Shown here piece after piece: positions 47,509 through 56,043 of a DNA stretch of 64,000 bases. Each line of letters starts with the position of its first letter. The stretch's first letter is position 1. The DNA is from Betaproteobacteria bacterium HGW-Betaproteobacteria-12. GTDB taxonomy: Bacteria > Pseudomonadota > Gammaproteobacteria > Burkholderiales > Rhodocyclaceae. The position numbers were made by a program, and so were the translations under genes. The notes under the pieces are model-generated. The model was not told the DNA's origin. It saw only the letters and a program-made list of their open reading frames with translations, and did no database searches. The stretch is from NCBI GenBank assembly GCA_002842345.1, contig PHCU01000004.1:1-64000 (forward strand). Direction: 5' to 3'.

Positions 47509-50500
47509 TCAGGCGAACTCCAGCAGCAGGTCCTTGGCGTTCACCGCCTCGCCCGGCCGGGCGTGGATGGCGGCGACGACGGCGTCGCGCTCGGCGGTGA
47601 GCATGGTCTCCATCTTCATCGCCTCGATGGACAGCAGCGGGTCGCCCTTGGCGACTTTCTGCCCCGTCTTCACGGCGATGGTGACGACGCTGCCCGGCAT
47701 CGGCGCGCCGACATGTTTCGGGTTGCCCTCCTCGGCGCGCGGCTTCTCCTTCGCCGCGGCCATGCCGGCCTTGGCGATCTTCAGCGTGCGCGACTGGCCG
47801 TTCAGCTCGAACGTCGCCCGCACGAAGCCATCCTGGTCCGGCCCCGCCGTGCCGTGCAGGCTGACTATCAGGGTCTTGCCGCGGTCGATCTCGACGGCGA
47901 TCTCCTCGCGCTCGGCCAGCCCGTAGAAAAAGGCCGGCGTCGGCAACTGGGAGACGTCGCCGTAGTGGCTGCGATGCGCGGCGTAGTCCTTGAACACTTT
48001 CGGATACATGAGATACGAGGCGAGGTCCGTGTCGCCGACCTTGCGCCCCACCGCCGCCTCGGCCTCGGCGCGCTTCGCTTCGAGATCGACGTCGGGCAGC
48101 GAATCGCCGGCGCGCCCGGGCAGGGGCGGCTCGCCCTTGAGCACCTTCTTCTGCAAGGCCTCGGGGAAGCCGTCGGGCGGATAGCCCAGCTCGCCCTTCA
48201 TGAGCGAGATCACCGATTCGGGGAAGGCGACCTCGCGCGCCGGGTCGCGCACCTGCTCCGGCGTGAGGTCGTTGGCCACCATGAACAGCGCCATGTCGCC
48301 CACCACCTTGGAGGTCGGCGTCACCTTGACGATGTCGCCAAACAGCAGGTTCACCTCGGCATAGGCCTTCGACACCTCCGCCCAGCGGTGCTCGAGGCCC
48401 ATGGCGCGCGCCTGCTCGCGCAGGTTGGTGTATTGCCCGCCCGGCATCTCGTGGCGATAGACGTCGGCGGTGCCGGAGCGGATGTCCGCCTCGAAGGGCG
48501 CGTAGCAGCGGCGCACGCCCTCCCAGTAGAGCGACAGCGCCTGCATGGCGTCGAGGTCCACGCCGGGGTCGCGCGGCGAGCCGGCCAGCGCTGCCGCGAT
48601 GGAACTCAGGTTGGGCTGCGAGGTGAGCCCGCTCATGGCGTCGAGGGCGCCGTCCACCGCGTCCGCGCCCGCCTCGACGGCGGCCAGCACGCTGGCGGCG
48701 GCGATGCCGCTGGTGTCGTGGGTGTGGAAGTGGATCGGCAGGCCGACCTCCTGCTTGAGCGCACGCACCAGCTCGGCGGCGGCGCGCGGCCGGCACACGC
48801 CGGCCATGTCCTTGATGCCGAGGATGTGGGCGCCGGCGCGCTCCAGCTGCTTCGCCAGGTCGACGTAGTACTTCAGGTTGTACTTCGGCCGCTTCGCGTC
48901 GAACAGGTCGCCGGTGTAGCAGATGGCCGCCTCGCACAGCGCGCCCTCCGCGCGCACGGCATCCATCGCCACGCGCATGTTGTCCACCCAGTTGAGCGAA
49001 TCGAAGACGCGGAAGACGTCGACCCCCTCCTTCGCCGCCTGCCTGACGAAGTAGCGCACGACATTGTCCGAATAGTTGGTGTAGCCCACCGCGTTGGAGG
49101 CACGCAGCAGCATCTGCAGCAGCACGTTGGGCACGGCGGAGCGCAACGCGGCCAGGCGCTCCCAGGGGTCTTCCTTGAGGAAGCGCAGCGCCACGTCGAA
49201 GGTCGCCCCGCCCCAGCATTCGAGCGAGAAGAGGTCGGGCAGCAGGCGCGCGTAGTGCGGCGCGATCTCCAGCATGTCGTGGCTGCGCATGCGCGTGGCG
49301 AACAGCGACTGGTGCGCGTCGCGCAGCGTGGTGTCGGTGAGCAGCACGCGCCTTTCGGCCTTCATCCACTCGGCGAACTTATCGGCGCCGAGTTCCTTCA
49401 GCCGGTCGCGCGTGCCAGGCGGCGGCGCGGCAGTGAGGTCGACGCGCGGCCGGATCGGCCGGGCCAGTGGCAGCGCCGGCAGGATGCGCCCCTTCATCTC
49501 GGGATTGCCGTTGACCGCCACCTCGCCTAGGAACTTCAGCAGCCGCGTGGCGCGGTCGCGGCGGCGCTGGAACTTGAACAGCTCCGGCGTCTCGTCGATG
49601 AAGCGCGTGGTGCATTCGCCCGAGCGGAACAGCGGATGGTCGATGACGTTCTCGAGGAACTGCAGGTTGGAGGCGACGCCGCGGATGCGGAACTCGCGCA
49701 GCGCGCGGTCCATGCGCGCGCCGGCCTCGTCGGGCGTGTGGCCCCAGGCCGTCACCTTCACCAGCAGCGAGTCGTAGTACGGCGTGATCACCGCGCCGGC
49801 ATAGGCGGTGCCGCCGTCGAGGCGGATGCCGAAGCCGGCGGCGCTGCGATACACGGCGATGCGGCCGTAGTCCGGCGTGAAGCCGTTCTCCGGGTCCTCC
49901 GTGGTGACGCGGCACTGCACGGCATGGCCGTTCAGGCGGATGTCCTCCTGGCGCGGCACGTAGCTGTCCTCGTCGCCGATGCGCCGCCCCTCGGAGATGC
50001 GGATCTGCGCCTTGACGATGTCGATGCCCGTCACCTGCTCGGTGACGGTGTGCTCGACCTGGATGCGCGGGTTCACCTCGATGAAATAGAAGGCGTCGGT
50101 GTCGGCGTCCATGAGGAACTCCACCGTGCCGGCGTGGGTGTACTTCGCAGCGCGGGCAAGCTTCAGGGCCGCGTCGCACAGCTCGGCGCGACGCGTGTCG
50201 GCAAGATAGGGCGCCGGGGCGCGCTCGACCACCTTCTGGTTGCGCCGCTGCACCGAGCAGTCGCGCTCGAAGGCGTGCACCAGATTCCCGTGCGTGTCGC
50301 CGAGCACCTGCACCTCGACGTGGCGCGCGCGGCGCACCAGCTTCTCCAGGTACACCTCGTCGTTGCCGAAGGCCGCGGCGGCTTCGCGCCGCGCCACCTC
50401 CATCGCCGGCCCCAGGTCGGCCTCGGTCTCCACCACGCGCATGCCGCGCCCGCCGCCGCCCCAGCTCGCCTTGAGCATGAGCGGGTAGCCGACCTGCGCC

Positions 50501-50952
50501 GCCAGCTTCTTCGCGCCCTCGAGGTCGGCCGGCAGGGCGCCGGTGGCCGGCACCACCGGCACGCCGGCGCGCTCGGCCAGTGCCCGCGCCGACACCTTGT
50601 TGCCCAGCTTGCGCATCACCTCCGGCTTCGGCCCGATGAAGACGATGCCGGCAGTGGCGCACGCCTCGGCGAAATCCGGGTTCTCGGAGAGGAAGCCGTA
50701 GCCGGGATGGATGGCGTCGACATGCGCCTCCTTCGCCACGCGGATGATGTCGTCGATGTCGAGGTAGGCCTGGATCGGCTTCTTGCCGGCGCCGACCAGG
50801 TAGGATTCGTCCGCCTTGAAGCGGTGCAGCGCGAAGCGGTCCTCGTTGGAATAGATGGCCACCGTGCGGATGCCCAGCTCGGAGGCGGCGCGCATGACGC
50901 GGATGGCGATTTCGCTGCGGTTGGCGATGAGGATGCTGCGGATTTTCTTCAT
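47509..50952 (-). CDS. pyc: Pyruvate carboxylase
   Basis: 1147-aa single-chain biotin enzyme converting pyruvate and bicarbonate to oxaloacetate. Domains in order are biotin carboxylase (SILIANRSEIAIRVMRAA at the N-terminus, ATP-grasp WGGGGRGMRVV, HVEVQVLGD, FIEVNPRIQVEHTVTE) and carboxyltransferase. The latter has LLTDTTLRDAHQSLFATRMRSHDM and LECWGGATFDVALRFL. A C-terminal biotinyl domain has the modified Lys in EAMKMET. The ATG at 50952 (MKKIRSIL) matches the usual family start, although the frame stays open upstream. It is anaplerotic for the TCA block. An intrinsic terminator lies about 25 bp upstream of the start codon. Confidence 0.97.
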   Translation of the reverse strand: MKKIRSILIANRSEIAIRVMRAASELGIRTVAIYSNEDRFALHRFKADESYLVGAGKKPIQAYLDIDDIIRVAKEAHVDAIHPGYGFLSENPDFAEACATAGIVFIGPKPEVMRKLGNKVSARALAERAGVPVVPATGALPADLEGAKKLAAQVGYPLMLKASWGGGGRGMRVVETEADLGPAMEVARREAAAAFGNDEVYLEKLVRRARHVEVQVLGDTHGNLVHAFERDCSVQRRNQKVVERAPAPYLADTRRAELCDAALKLARAAKYTHAGTVEFLMDADTDAFYFIEVNPRIQVEHTVTEQVTGIDIVKAQIRISEGRRIGDEDSYVPRQEDIRLNGHAVQCRVTTEDPENGFTPDYGRIAVYRSAAGFGIRLDGGTAYAGAVITPYYDSLLVKVTAWGHTPDEAGARMDRALREFRIRGVASNLQFLENVIDHPLFRSGECTTRFIDETPELFKFQRRRDRATRLLKFLGEVAVNGNPEMKGRILPALPLARPIRPRVDLTAAPPPGTRDRLKELGADKFAEWMKAERRVLLTDTTLRDAHQSLFATRMRSHDMLEIAPHYARLLPDLFSLECWGGATFDVALRFLKEDPWERLAALRSAVPNVLLQMLLRASNAVGYTNYSDNVVRYFVRQAAKEGVDVFRVFDSLNWVDNMRVAMDAVRAEGALCEAAICYTGDLFDAKRPKYNLKYYVDLAKQLERAGAHILGIKDMAGVCRPRAAAELVRALKQEVGLPIHFHTHDTSGIAAASVLAAVEAGADAVDGALDAMSGLTSQPNLSSIAAALAGSPRDPGVDLDAMQALSLYWEGVRRCYAPFEADIRSGTADVYRHEMPGGQYTNLREQARAMGLEHRWAEVSKAYAEVNLLFGDIVKVTPTSKVVGDMALFMVANDLTPEQVRDPAREVAFPESVISLMKGELGYPPDGFPEALQKKVLKGEPPLPGRAGDSLPDVDLEAKRAEAEAAVGRKVGDTDLASYLMYPKVFKDYAAHRSHYGDVSQLPTPAFFYGLAEREEIAVEIDRGKTLIVSLHGTAGPDQDGFVRATFELNGQSRTLKIAKAGMAAAKEKPRAEEGNPKHVGAPMPGSVVTIAVKTGQKVAKGDPLLSIEAMKMETMLTAERDAVVAAIHARPGEAVNAKDLLLEFA

Positions 50953-50973
50953 GGCTAAAGTAGGCAGACGGAA

Positions 50974-50998
50974 CAAGAAAAACGGGCCGGCGGCCCGT
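50974..50998 (-). terminator. Intrinsic terminator in the pyc leader (possible attenuator)
   Basis: On the minus strand ACGGGCC-GCC-GGCCCGT is followed at once by TTTTTCTTG, 22 bp before the pyc start codon. No upstream gene on that strand needs ending there, so it probably acts on transcripts heading into pyc. About 200 bp of leader lie upstream before the divergent diguanylate cyclase gene. Confidence 0.7.
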
Positions 50999-51207
50999 AT
51001 CGAGCAGAGTTTATCCCAGCAAGGCGCGGTGCAGCATTTAGGGTTTTTATGACCGGAGGTAATACCCGCGAACCGTATTCGCAAACATGCGCTTTGCCTG
51101 ACAAGCATCCAGTCGCGATTTGCCAGGACAATCGACCCCGCAATGAACGCAGGGTCCTTATTGACAACATACGGGCGAATGGGACATGACAATATAGATT
51201 CTATAGA

Positions 51208-52416
51208 ATGGAACGGCCTGCAGCCCCAGCCTGCCGGCTTGACCGGAAAGAACATTTGCAGCTCGACATCCGCACCCTCATCATCAACCTGCTGCTGTTC
51301 GCGCTGGTTTTCGCCATCGGCATCTTCCTCCTGCAACGCAGCCAGCCGCGCCTGCGCGCCCTGCGCTGGTGGTCTGGGGCGATCATCGCCGCCGGGGCAG
51401 GCTTCCTGCTGCTCTCGCTGCGCAGCAGCATCCCGGATTTACTTTCCGTCGTCGTCGCCAACGACCTGATGCTCCTGGCCCTGTGCCTGTTCCTCGAAGG
51501 CGTCGTCGTCTTCCGCCGCCTGCCCCGGGGCTACGTCTGGCGCATCAGTGCGCCCCTGATTGCCATCCTGACTCTGCTGCTGCTGTACTTCACCTATGCC
51601 GAAGCAAGCGTGGCCGCGCGCATCGTCGCCGTGTCGCTGACCAATGCGGTCCCGGTCACCCTGGCCGCCTGGCTGCTCATCAGGGACATTCCGCGCCCCA
51701 TGCGGTTCTCGCATTATTTCACCGCCGCCGGCTTCATCCAGTTTGCCGTCGTCTCGGTCGGGCGCATCGCGCATACGCTGATCTCGCCGCCCGCAGACCT
51801 GATGACGGCCGGCCCGATGCAGGCGGCGATCTTTCTGTCGATCTTCTTCCTGCTGGTGGTGAGTTCCTTCGGCTGCGTCTGGATGGTCTCGGCGTATCTG
51901 GCGGAGGAACTTGAGCAGCAGGCCCGCACCGATCCGCTCACCGGCGTCTTGAACCGCCTGGCGCTGGACGAAACCCTTGCGCGCGAACTCTCACGCGCGC
52001 GCCGCGGCAAGCACGCCCTTTCCCTGCTGATGTTCGACCTGGACCACTTCAAGGCGCTCAACGACCGCCTCGGCCACCAGGCCGGCGACATGGCCCTGCG
52101 AAGCGTGGCCGCCGCAACACAGCAGCAACTTCGCGCCACCGACCTGCTGGCGCGCTATGGCGGGGAGGAATTCGTCGTCGTCCTGCCCGACACGGACAAG
52201 GCGCACGCCATCGAAACGGCGCAGCGCCTGCGCAAGCGGGTTGGCGCCCTGGGCATCGATCGCGGCGACGGCGTCAGCCTGACGGCCAGCTATGGCGTGT
52301 CCACCTTTCCGGAGGACGGCGATGACCAGGACAGCCTGGTCGGCCGTGCCGATGCCACGATGTATGCCGCCAAACAGGCTGGGCGCAATTGCGTCAGCGC
52401 CTCCGTGGCGCCCTGA
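51208..52416 (+). CDS. Multi-TM diguanylate cyclase
   Basis: 402 aa with six to seven TM helices in the first 220 residues (LIINLLLFALVFAIGIFLL, WWSGAIIAAGAGFLLLSL and others) and no recognised sensor family. The cytoplasmic GGDEF domain begins RTDPLTGVLNRLALDE, with an intact GGEEF (GGEEFVVVLPDTD). An RATD four residues upstream of the core could be an I-site. The start is uncertain: ATG at 51208 or an internal TTG near 51256 just before the first TM. It is divergent from pyc and followed by a small perfect palindrome element. Confidence 0.88.
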   Translation: MERPAAPACRLDRKEHLQLDIRTLIINLLLFALVFAIGIFLLQRSQPRLRALRWWSGAIIAAGAGFLLLSLRSSIPDLLSVVVANDLMLLALCLFLEGVVVFRRLPRGYVWRISAPLIAILTLLLLYFTYAEASVAARIVAVSLTNAVPVTLAAWLLIRDIPRPMRFSHYFTAAGFIQFAVVSVGRIAHTLISPPADLMTAGPMQAAIFLSIFFLLVVSSFGCVWMVSAYLAEELEQQARTDPLTGVLNRLALDETLARELSRARRGKHALSLLMFDLDHFKALNDRLGHQAGDMALRSVAAATQQQLRATDLLARYGGEEFVVVLPDTDKAHAIETAQRLRKRVGALGIDRGDGVSLTASYGVSTFPEDGDDQDSLVGRADATMYAAKQAGRNCVSASVAP

Positions 52417-52465
52417 GTCAGGCTAGCGGCGCCAGTCCAAGCCGTCGTCGCGCCTGGCTGCAGGC

Positions 52466-52524
52466 CTAGGGCGTGTTCTCAATCATTCTGTTGGTGCGAC
52501 AGAATGATTGAGAACACGCCCTAG
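52466..52524. mobile_element. 51-bp MITE-like palindrome with CTAG target duplication
   Basis: Perfect 22-bp inverted arms starting GGCGTGTTCTCAATC (52470-52491 and 52499-52520) surround a 7-bp TGGTGCG centre. The element is flanked by CTAG on both sides (52466-52469, 52521-52524), the 4-bp duplication typical of IS5-group insertions. The arms resemble those at 45036-45163 (about 16 of 22 positions). It lies between convergent diguanylate cyclase and dusC genes, where it may also act as a terminator. Confidence 0.75.
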
Positions 52525-52540
52525 CGGGAGTCTTCGGCGC

Positions 52541-53482
52541 TCATGCCGCCAGCGCCGCATCGAGCGCCTCGGCGCGCTCCAGTTCGCGCACACGGCAATA
52601 CAGGGCTTCCGCCTCGGCATAGTTCCGCCGCAGCAGATTCAGCCATTGCTTGAGCCGGCCCGGCGCGTGGCGCGGCGCCAGCTTCGCCCGAACCTGCGCC
52701 CAGAAATCGGCCAACAGCGGCTGCAGCGCCTGCCAGTCTGCGGCATCGGGCGCCTCGGCGCGCGCGCCGCGGATGCGCTCGGCCAGAAAAGGATCGGCCA
52801 CCGCGCCGCGCCCGAGCATGACGTCGTCGCAGCCGGTGGCAACACGGATGGCACGCCAGCCGGCCACGTTCCACACCTCGCCGTTGGCGATCACCGGCAC
52901 GGCCACCGCCTCGCGGATGCGCGCCACCCACTCCCAGCGCACCTGCGGCCGGTAGCCGTCCGTCCGGGTGCGCGCGTGCACCGCCAGTTCCTGCGCGCCG
53001 CCCGCCGCCAGCGCCCGCGCGCAGTCGAGGGCGCGCGACGTGTCGTCGATGCCGAGGCGCATCTTGGCGCTGACAGTCAGTCCCTGCGGCACGGCGCTGC
53101 GCACCGCGGCGGCGATGCGATGGAGCAGTTCCGGCTCGTCGAGCAGTGCCGCGCCGCCGCGGTGGCGATTGACCAGCGGCGCCGGGCAGCCGAAGTTGAG
53201 GTCGATGCCGGCTGGGTTGAGCTCGGCCAGGCGTGCGGCATTTTCGGCAAGGCAAACAGGGTCCGATCCCATCAGCTGCACCCGCACCGGCGTGCCCGCC
53301 GCGGTACGCGCGCCGTGCATCAGTTCAGGACTGACGCGGGTAAAGCTGCGTCGCGGCAAGACTGTGCCGGAAACGCGCACGAACTCGGTGACGGCCCAGT
53401 CGTAGCGCCCCGCGCGCGTCAGCACGCCGCGCAGGATGTCGTCGGCGAGGCCCTCCATGGGAGCGAGGATGAGGCGGGACAT
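52541..53482 (-). CDS. dusC: tRNA-dihydrouridine(16) synthase
   Basis: 313-aa FMN enzyme reducing a uridine in the tRNA D-loop. The N-terminal MSRLILAPMEGLADDILRGVLTRAGRYDWAVTEFVRV is the DusC variant of the Dus start. The catalytic Cys is in LNFGCPAPLVNRHRGG (Cys99). KMRLGIDDTSRAL, the conserved HARTRTDGY (with His), and VIANGEVWN follow. The WNVAGW and KQWLNLLRRNY segments also fit the DusC branch over DusA and DusB. The ATG at 53482 is chosen; the longer frame reads through unrelated sequence. Confidence 0.92.
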   Translation of the reverse strand: MSRLILAPMEGLADDILRGVLTRAGRYDWAVTEFVRVSGTVLPRRSFTRVSPELMHGARTAAGTPVRVQLMGSDPVCLAENAARLAELNPAGIDLNFGCPAPLVNRHRGGAALLDEPELLHRIAAAVRSAVPQGLTVSAKMRLGIDDTSRALDCARALAAGGAQELAVHARTRTDGYRPQVRWEWVARIREAVAVPVIANGEVWNVAGWRAIRVATGCDDVMLGRGAVADPFLAERIRGARAEAPDAADWQALQPLLADFWAQVRAKLAPRHAPGRLKQWLNLLRRNYAEAEALYCRVRELERAEALDAALAA

Positions 53483-53498
53483 GGGGGAGATGGAGAAT

Positions 53499-53576
53499 GT
53501 GGGAGCGGTGTCCACACCGCGATATCCCCCAAGAGGACTTCCTTCGGGGCGTCGCGGCCTGGAGGCCGCTCCCACA
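53499..53576. repeat. REP-like GTGGGAGCGG repeat, copy 3 (diverged)
   Basis: Left unit TGTGGGAGCGGTGTCCACACCG and right unit GGCCTGGAGGCCGCTCCCACA. The inner palindromes differ (GGTGTCCACACC versus GGCCTGGAGGCC), showing that each half drifts but keeps its own hairpin. It lies between hbd and dusC. Confidence 0.75.
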
Positions 53577-53583
53577 GTCCGGA

Positions 53584-54435
53584 TCAGGCGTAGGTGAAGA
53601 AGCCCTTCCCCGTCTTGCGCCCGAGATAGCCCGCCTCGACCATCTCGACCAGCAGCGGCGCCGGGCGGTACTTCGGATCCTTGAAGCCGTCGAAGAGCAC
53701 GTTCATCACCGCCAGCTGCACGTCGAGGCCGATCATGTCGCACAGCGCCAGCGGGCCGATCGGGTGGTTGGCGCCGAGCTTCATCGCCTCGTCGATCTGC
53801 GCGGCGGTGGCGAGCCCCTCGCCGAGGGCGAAGATGGCCTCGTTGATCATCGGGCAGAGCATGCGGTTCACCACGAAGCCGGGGCTGTTCCTCACCTGCA
53901 CCGGCGACTTGCCGACGGCCTTGGAGACTTCCTCGACCGCCGCATAGGTGGCGTCGGAGGTCTGCAGGCCGCGGATCAGCTCCACCAGCGCCATCAGCGG
54001 CACCGGATTGAAGAAGTGCATGCCGATCACCTTGTCCGGGCGCTGGGTCGAGGCGGCCAGCTTGGTGATGGAGATCGACGAGGTGTTGCTGGCGATGACG
54101 GCGTCGGCCTTGGCCAGCCCGTCGAGCTGTTTGAATATCTTCAGCTTGAGGTCGAGATTCTCGGTGGCGGCCTCGATGATGAGGTCGCTGTCCTTGAGCG
54201 CGGCGAGGTCCGTGGCGGTCTGGATGCGCGCCAGCGCCGCGGCCTTCTGCTCGGCCGTCATCTTCTCCTTCTTGATGAGGCGGTCGTAGCTGCCGGAGAT
54301 CGTGTTCATGGCGCGCTCGAGCGCAGCCTGCGCCACGTCGCTCATGACCACGTCGAAGCCCGCCTGGGCGAAGGCCTGGGCAATGCCGTTGCCCATCGTG
54401 CCGGCGCCGACGACGCCGATTTTCCTGAATGCCAT
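53584..54435 (-). CDS. hbd: 3-hydroxybutyryl-CoA dehydrogenase
   Basis: 283-aa NAD(P)-dependent enzyme interconverting 3-hydroxybutyryl-CoA and acetoacetyl-CoA, in fatty acid, butanoate or PHB-linked metabolism. The Rossmann [24 protein letters not shown] is at the N-terminus. [11 protein letters not shown] and the catalytic-His [12 protein letters not shown] follow, then [18 protein letters not shown] and [16 protein letters not shown]. The ATG at 54435 with AAAGGA upstream is preferred to the ATG two codons earlier. It precedes dusC on the same strand. Confidence 0.94.
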   Translation of the reverse strand: MAFRKIGVVGAGTMGNGIAQAFAQAGFDVVMSDVAQAALERAMNTISGSYDRLIKKEKMTAEQKAAALARIQTATDLAALKDSDLIIEAATENLDLKLKIFKQLDGLAKADAVIASNTSSISITKLAASTQRPDKVIGMHFFNPVPLMALVELIRGLQTSDATYAAVEEVSKAVGKSPVQVRNSPGFVVNRMLCPMINEAIFALGEGLATAAQIDEAMKLGANHPIGPLALCDMIGLDVQLAVMNVLFDGFKDPKYRPAPLLVEMVEAGYLGRKTGKGFFTYA

Positions 54436-54588
54436 GTTCATCCTTTCGAAGTTCGCGGCAGCGTCTCCCGTCGCCCCGCACAGCCCGCTAGTTTACAGGA
54501 GACGGGCGGCGGAATTGTCGCCGCGCATACAGATGCCCAGCCGAAGCATGATGTCCCGTAAAATCACGGCTCTTTTCCGGCTTCATCC

Positions 54589-55905
54589 ATGGACAACGAC
54601 ACCCTCCTCCGCCGCAGCCTCGACGCCGTCTGGCACCCGTGCACGCAGATGAAAGTGCACGAAACCCTGCCGCTGGTGCCGATCCGCTCGGGCGAAGGCC
54701 CCTGGCTGATCGACTTCGAGGGCCGCCGCTACCTGGATGCCATCAGCTCCTGGTGGGTGAACCTGTTCGGCCATGCCAACCCGCGCATCGTCGCGGCGCT
54801 GCGCGACCAGCTCGACACGCTCGACCACGTCATGCTGGCCGGCTTTACCCATGAGCCGGTGGTGGCGCTGTCGGAAAAACTCTCCGCCCTGACCGGGCAC
54901 GCGCTCGGCCACTGCTTCTACGCCTCCGACGGCGCCTCGGCGGTGGAGATCGCGCTGAAGATGAGCTTCCACTTCTGGCGCAACACGGGCCATCCGGGCA
55001 AGAACCGCTTCCTCAGCCTCGCCGGCAGCTACCACGGCGAGACCCTCGGCGCGCTGGCGGTGACCGACGTCGCCCTCTTCCGCGACGCCTACGCGCCGCT
55101 GCTGCGCGCCTGCGACACCGTGCCCAGCCCGGACTGGCGGCTCGCCGGCGCTGGCCAGTCGCCGCGCGATGCGGCGGTGACGGCGGCCATAGCGCTGGAG
55201 GCCTATCTCGCCGCGCACCATGCCGAAGTGGCGGCCCTCATCGTCGAGCCGCTGGTGCAGTGCGCCACCGGCATGGCCATGCACGACGCGGAATACCTGC
55301 GCCGCGCACGCAACTTGTGCGACCACTACGGCGTGCACCTCATCGCCGACGAGATCGCCGTCGGCTGCGGCCGCACCGGCACGTTCTTCGCCCATGAGCA
55401 GGCCGGCATCCGGCCGGACTTCCTCTGCCTGTCGAAGGGCATCAGCGGCGGCACGCTGCCGCTGTCGCTGGTGATGACCACCGACGCGGTGTATGCCGCC
55501 TTCTGGGACGACAGCACGGCGCGCGGCTTCCTTCATTCGCATTCCTATACCGGCAACCCGCTCGCCTGCCGCGCCGCGCTGGCCACGCTCGAGATCTTCG
55601 AGACGGACGGCGTCATCGCCGCCAACCGCCGCCTCGCCGCGCAGATCACTGCCGCGGCCGCCCCGCTCGCCGCCGATCCGCGCGCACGCCACTTCCGCAA
55701 TACCGGCATGATCTGGGCCTTCGACGCCGCCACGGACGACCCGCTCTTCGCGCGGCGCTTCCACCAGGCGGCGATGGCGCGCGGCCTGCTGCTGCGCCCG
55801 CTCGGCAACACGGTGTACTTCATGCCGCCCTACGTCGTCGGCGGCGAGGAGATCGAGTTGCTCGTCGACGGCACGATCGGCGCGCTCGACGAGGTGCTGG
55901 GGTGA
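54589..55905 (+). CDS. bioA: Adenosylmethionine-8-amino-7-oxononanoate aminotransferase
   Basis: 438-aa PLP enzyme of biotin synthesis, converting KAPA to DAPA with SAM as amino donor. DAVWHPCTQMKVHE near the N-terminus and WWVNLFGHANPRI are BioA-specific. The PLP-binding lysine is in CLSKGISGGTLPLSL and HSHSYTGNPLACRAAL is conserved. It is first of bioA-bioF-bioD; bioB and bioC are not in the window. Confidence 0.96.
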   Translation: MDNDTLLRRSLDAVWHPCTQMKVHETLPLVPIRSGEGPWLIDFEGRRYLDAISSWWVNLFGHANPRIVAALRDQLDTLDHVMLAGFTHEPVVALSEKLSALTGHALGHCFYASDGASAVEIALKMSFHFWRNTGHPGKNRFLSLAGSYHGETLGALAVTDVALFRDAYAPLLRACDTVPSPDWRLAGAGQSPRDAAVTAAIALEAYLAAHHAEVAALIVEPLVQCATGMAMHDAEYLRRARNLCDHYGVHLIADEIAVGCGRTGTFFAHEQAGIRPDFLCLSKGISGGTLPLSLVMTTDAVYAAFWDDSTARGFLHSHSYTGNPLACRAALATLEIFETDGVIAANRRLAAQITAAAAPLAADPRARHFRNTGMIWAFDAATDDPLFARRFHQAAMARGLLLRPLGNTVYFMPPYVVGGEEIELLVDGTIGALDEVLG

Positions 55906-55922
55906 TTCGGGACTTTTGCATT

Positions 55923-56016
55923 TGTGGGAGCGGCGTCCACGCCGCGATAAATCCCCCGGCCCTGCGGGCCACCCCCTTTTGCAAAGGGGGTTCGCGGCGT
56001 GGACGCCGCTCCTACA
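55923..56016. repeat. REP-like repeat, copy 4, with a nested palindrome, upstream of bioF
   Basis: Outer arms TGTGGGAGCGGCGTCCACG... enclose a second repeat (AAATCCCCC...CAAAGGGGG) of the family found in the odhB linker and after lpdA. This repeat-within-repeat fills the whole bioA-bioF gap and ends 15 bp before the bioF start. Confidence 0.82.
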
Positions 56017-56020
56017 GGGC

Positions 56021-56043
56021 GCCGTGTTGCCGTGACTGACTTT
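56021..56043 (+). repeat. GCCGT-N10-CTGACTTT motif, copy 11
   Basis: Exact match, spacer GTTGCCGTGA. It runs over the bioF start: the GTG initiation codon is inside the spacer, so CTGACTTT encodes the second to fourth residues. Confidence 0.8.
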
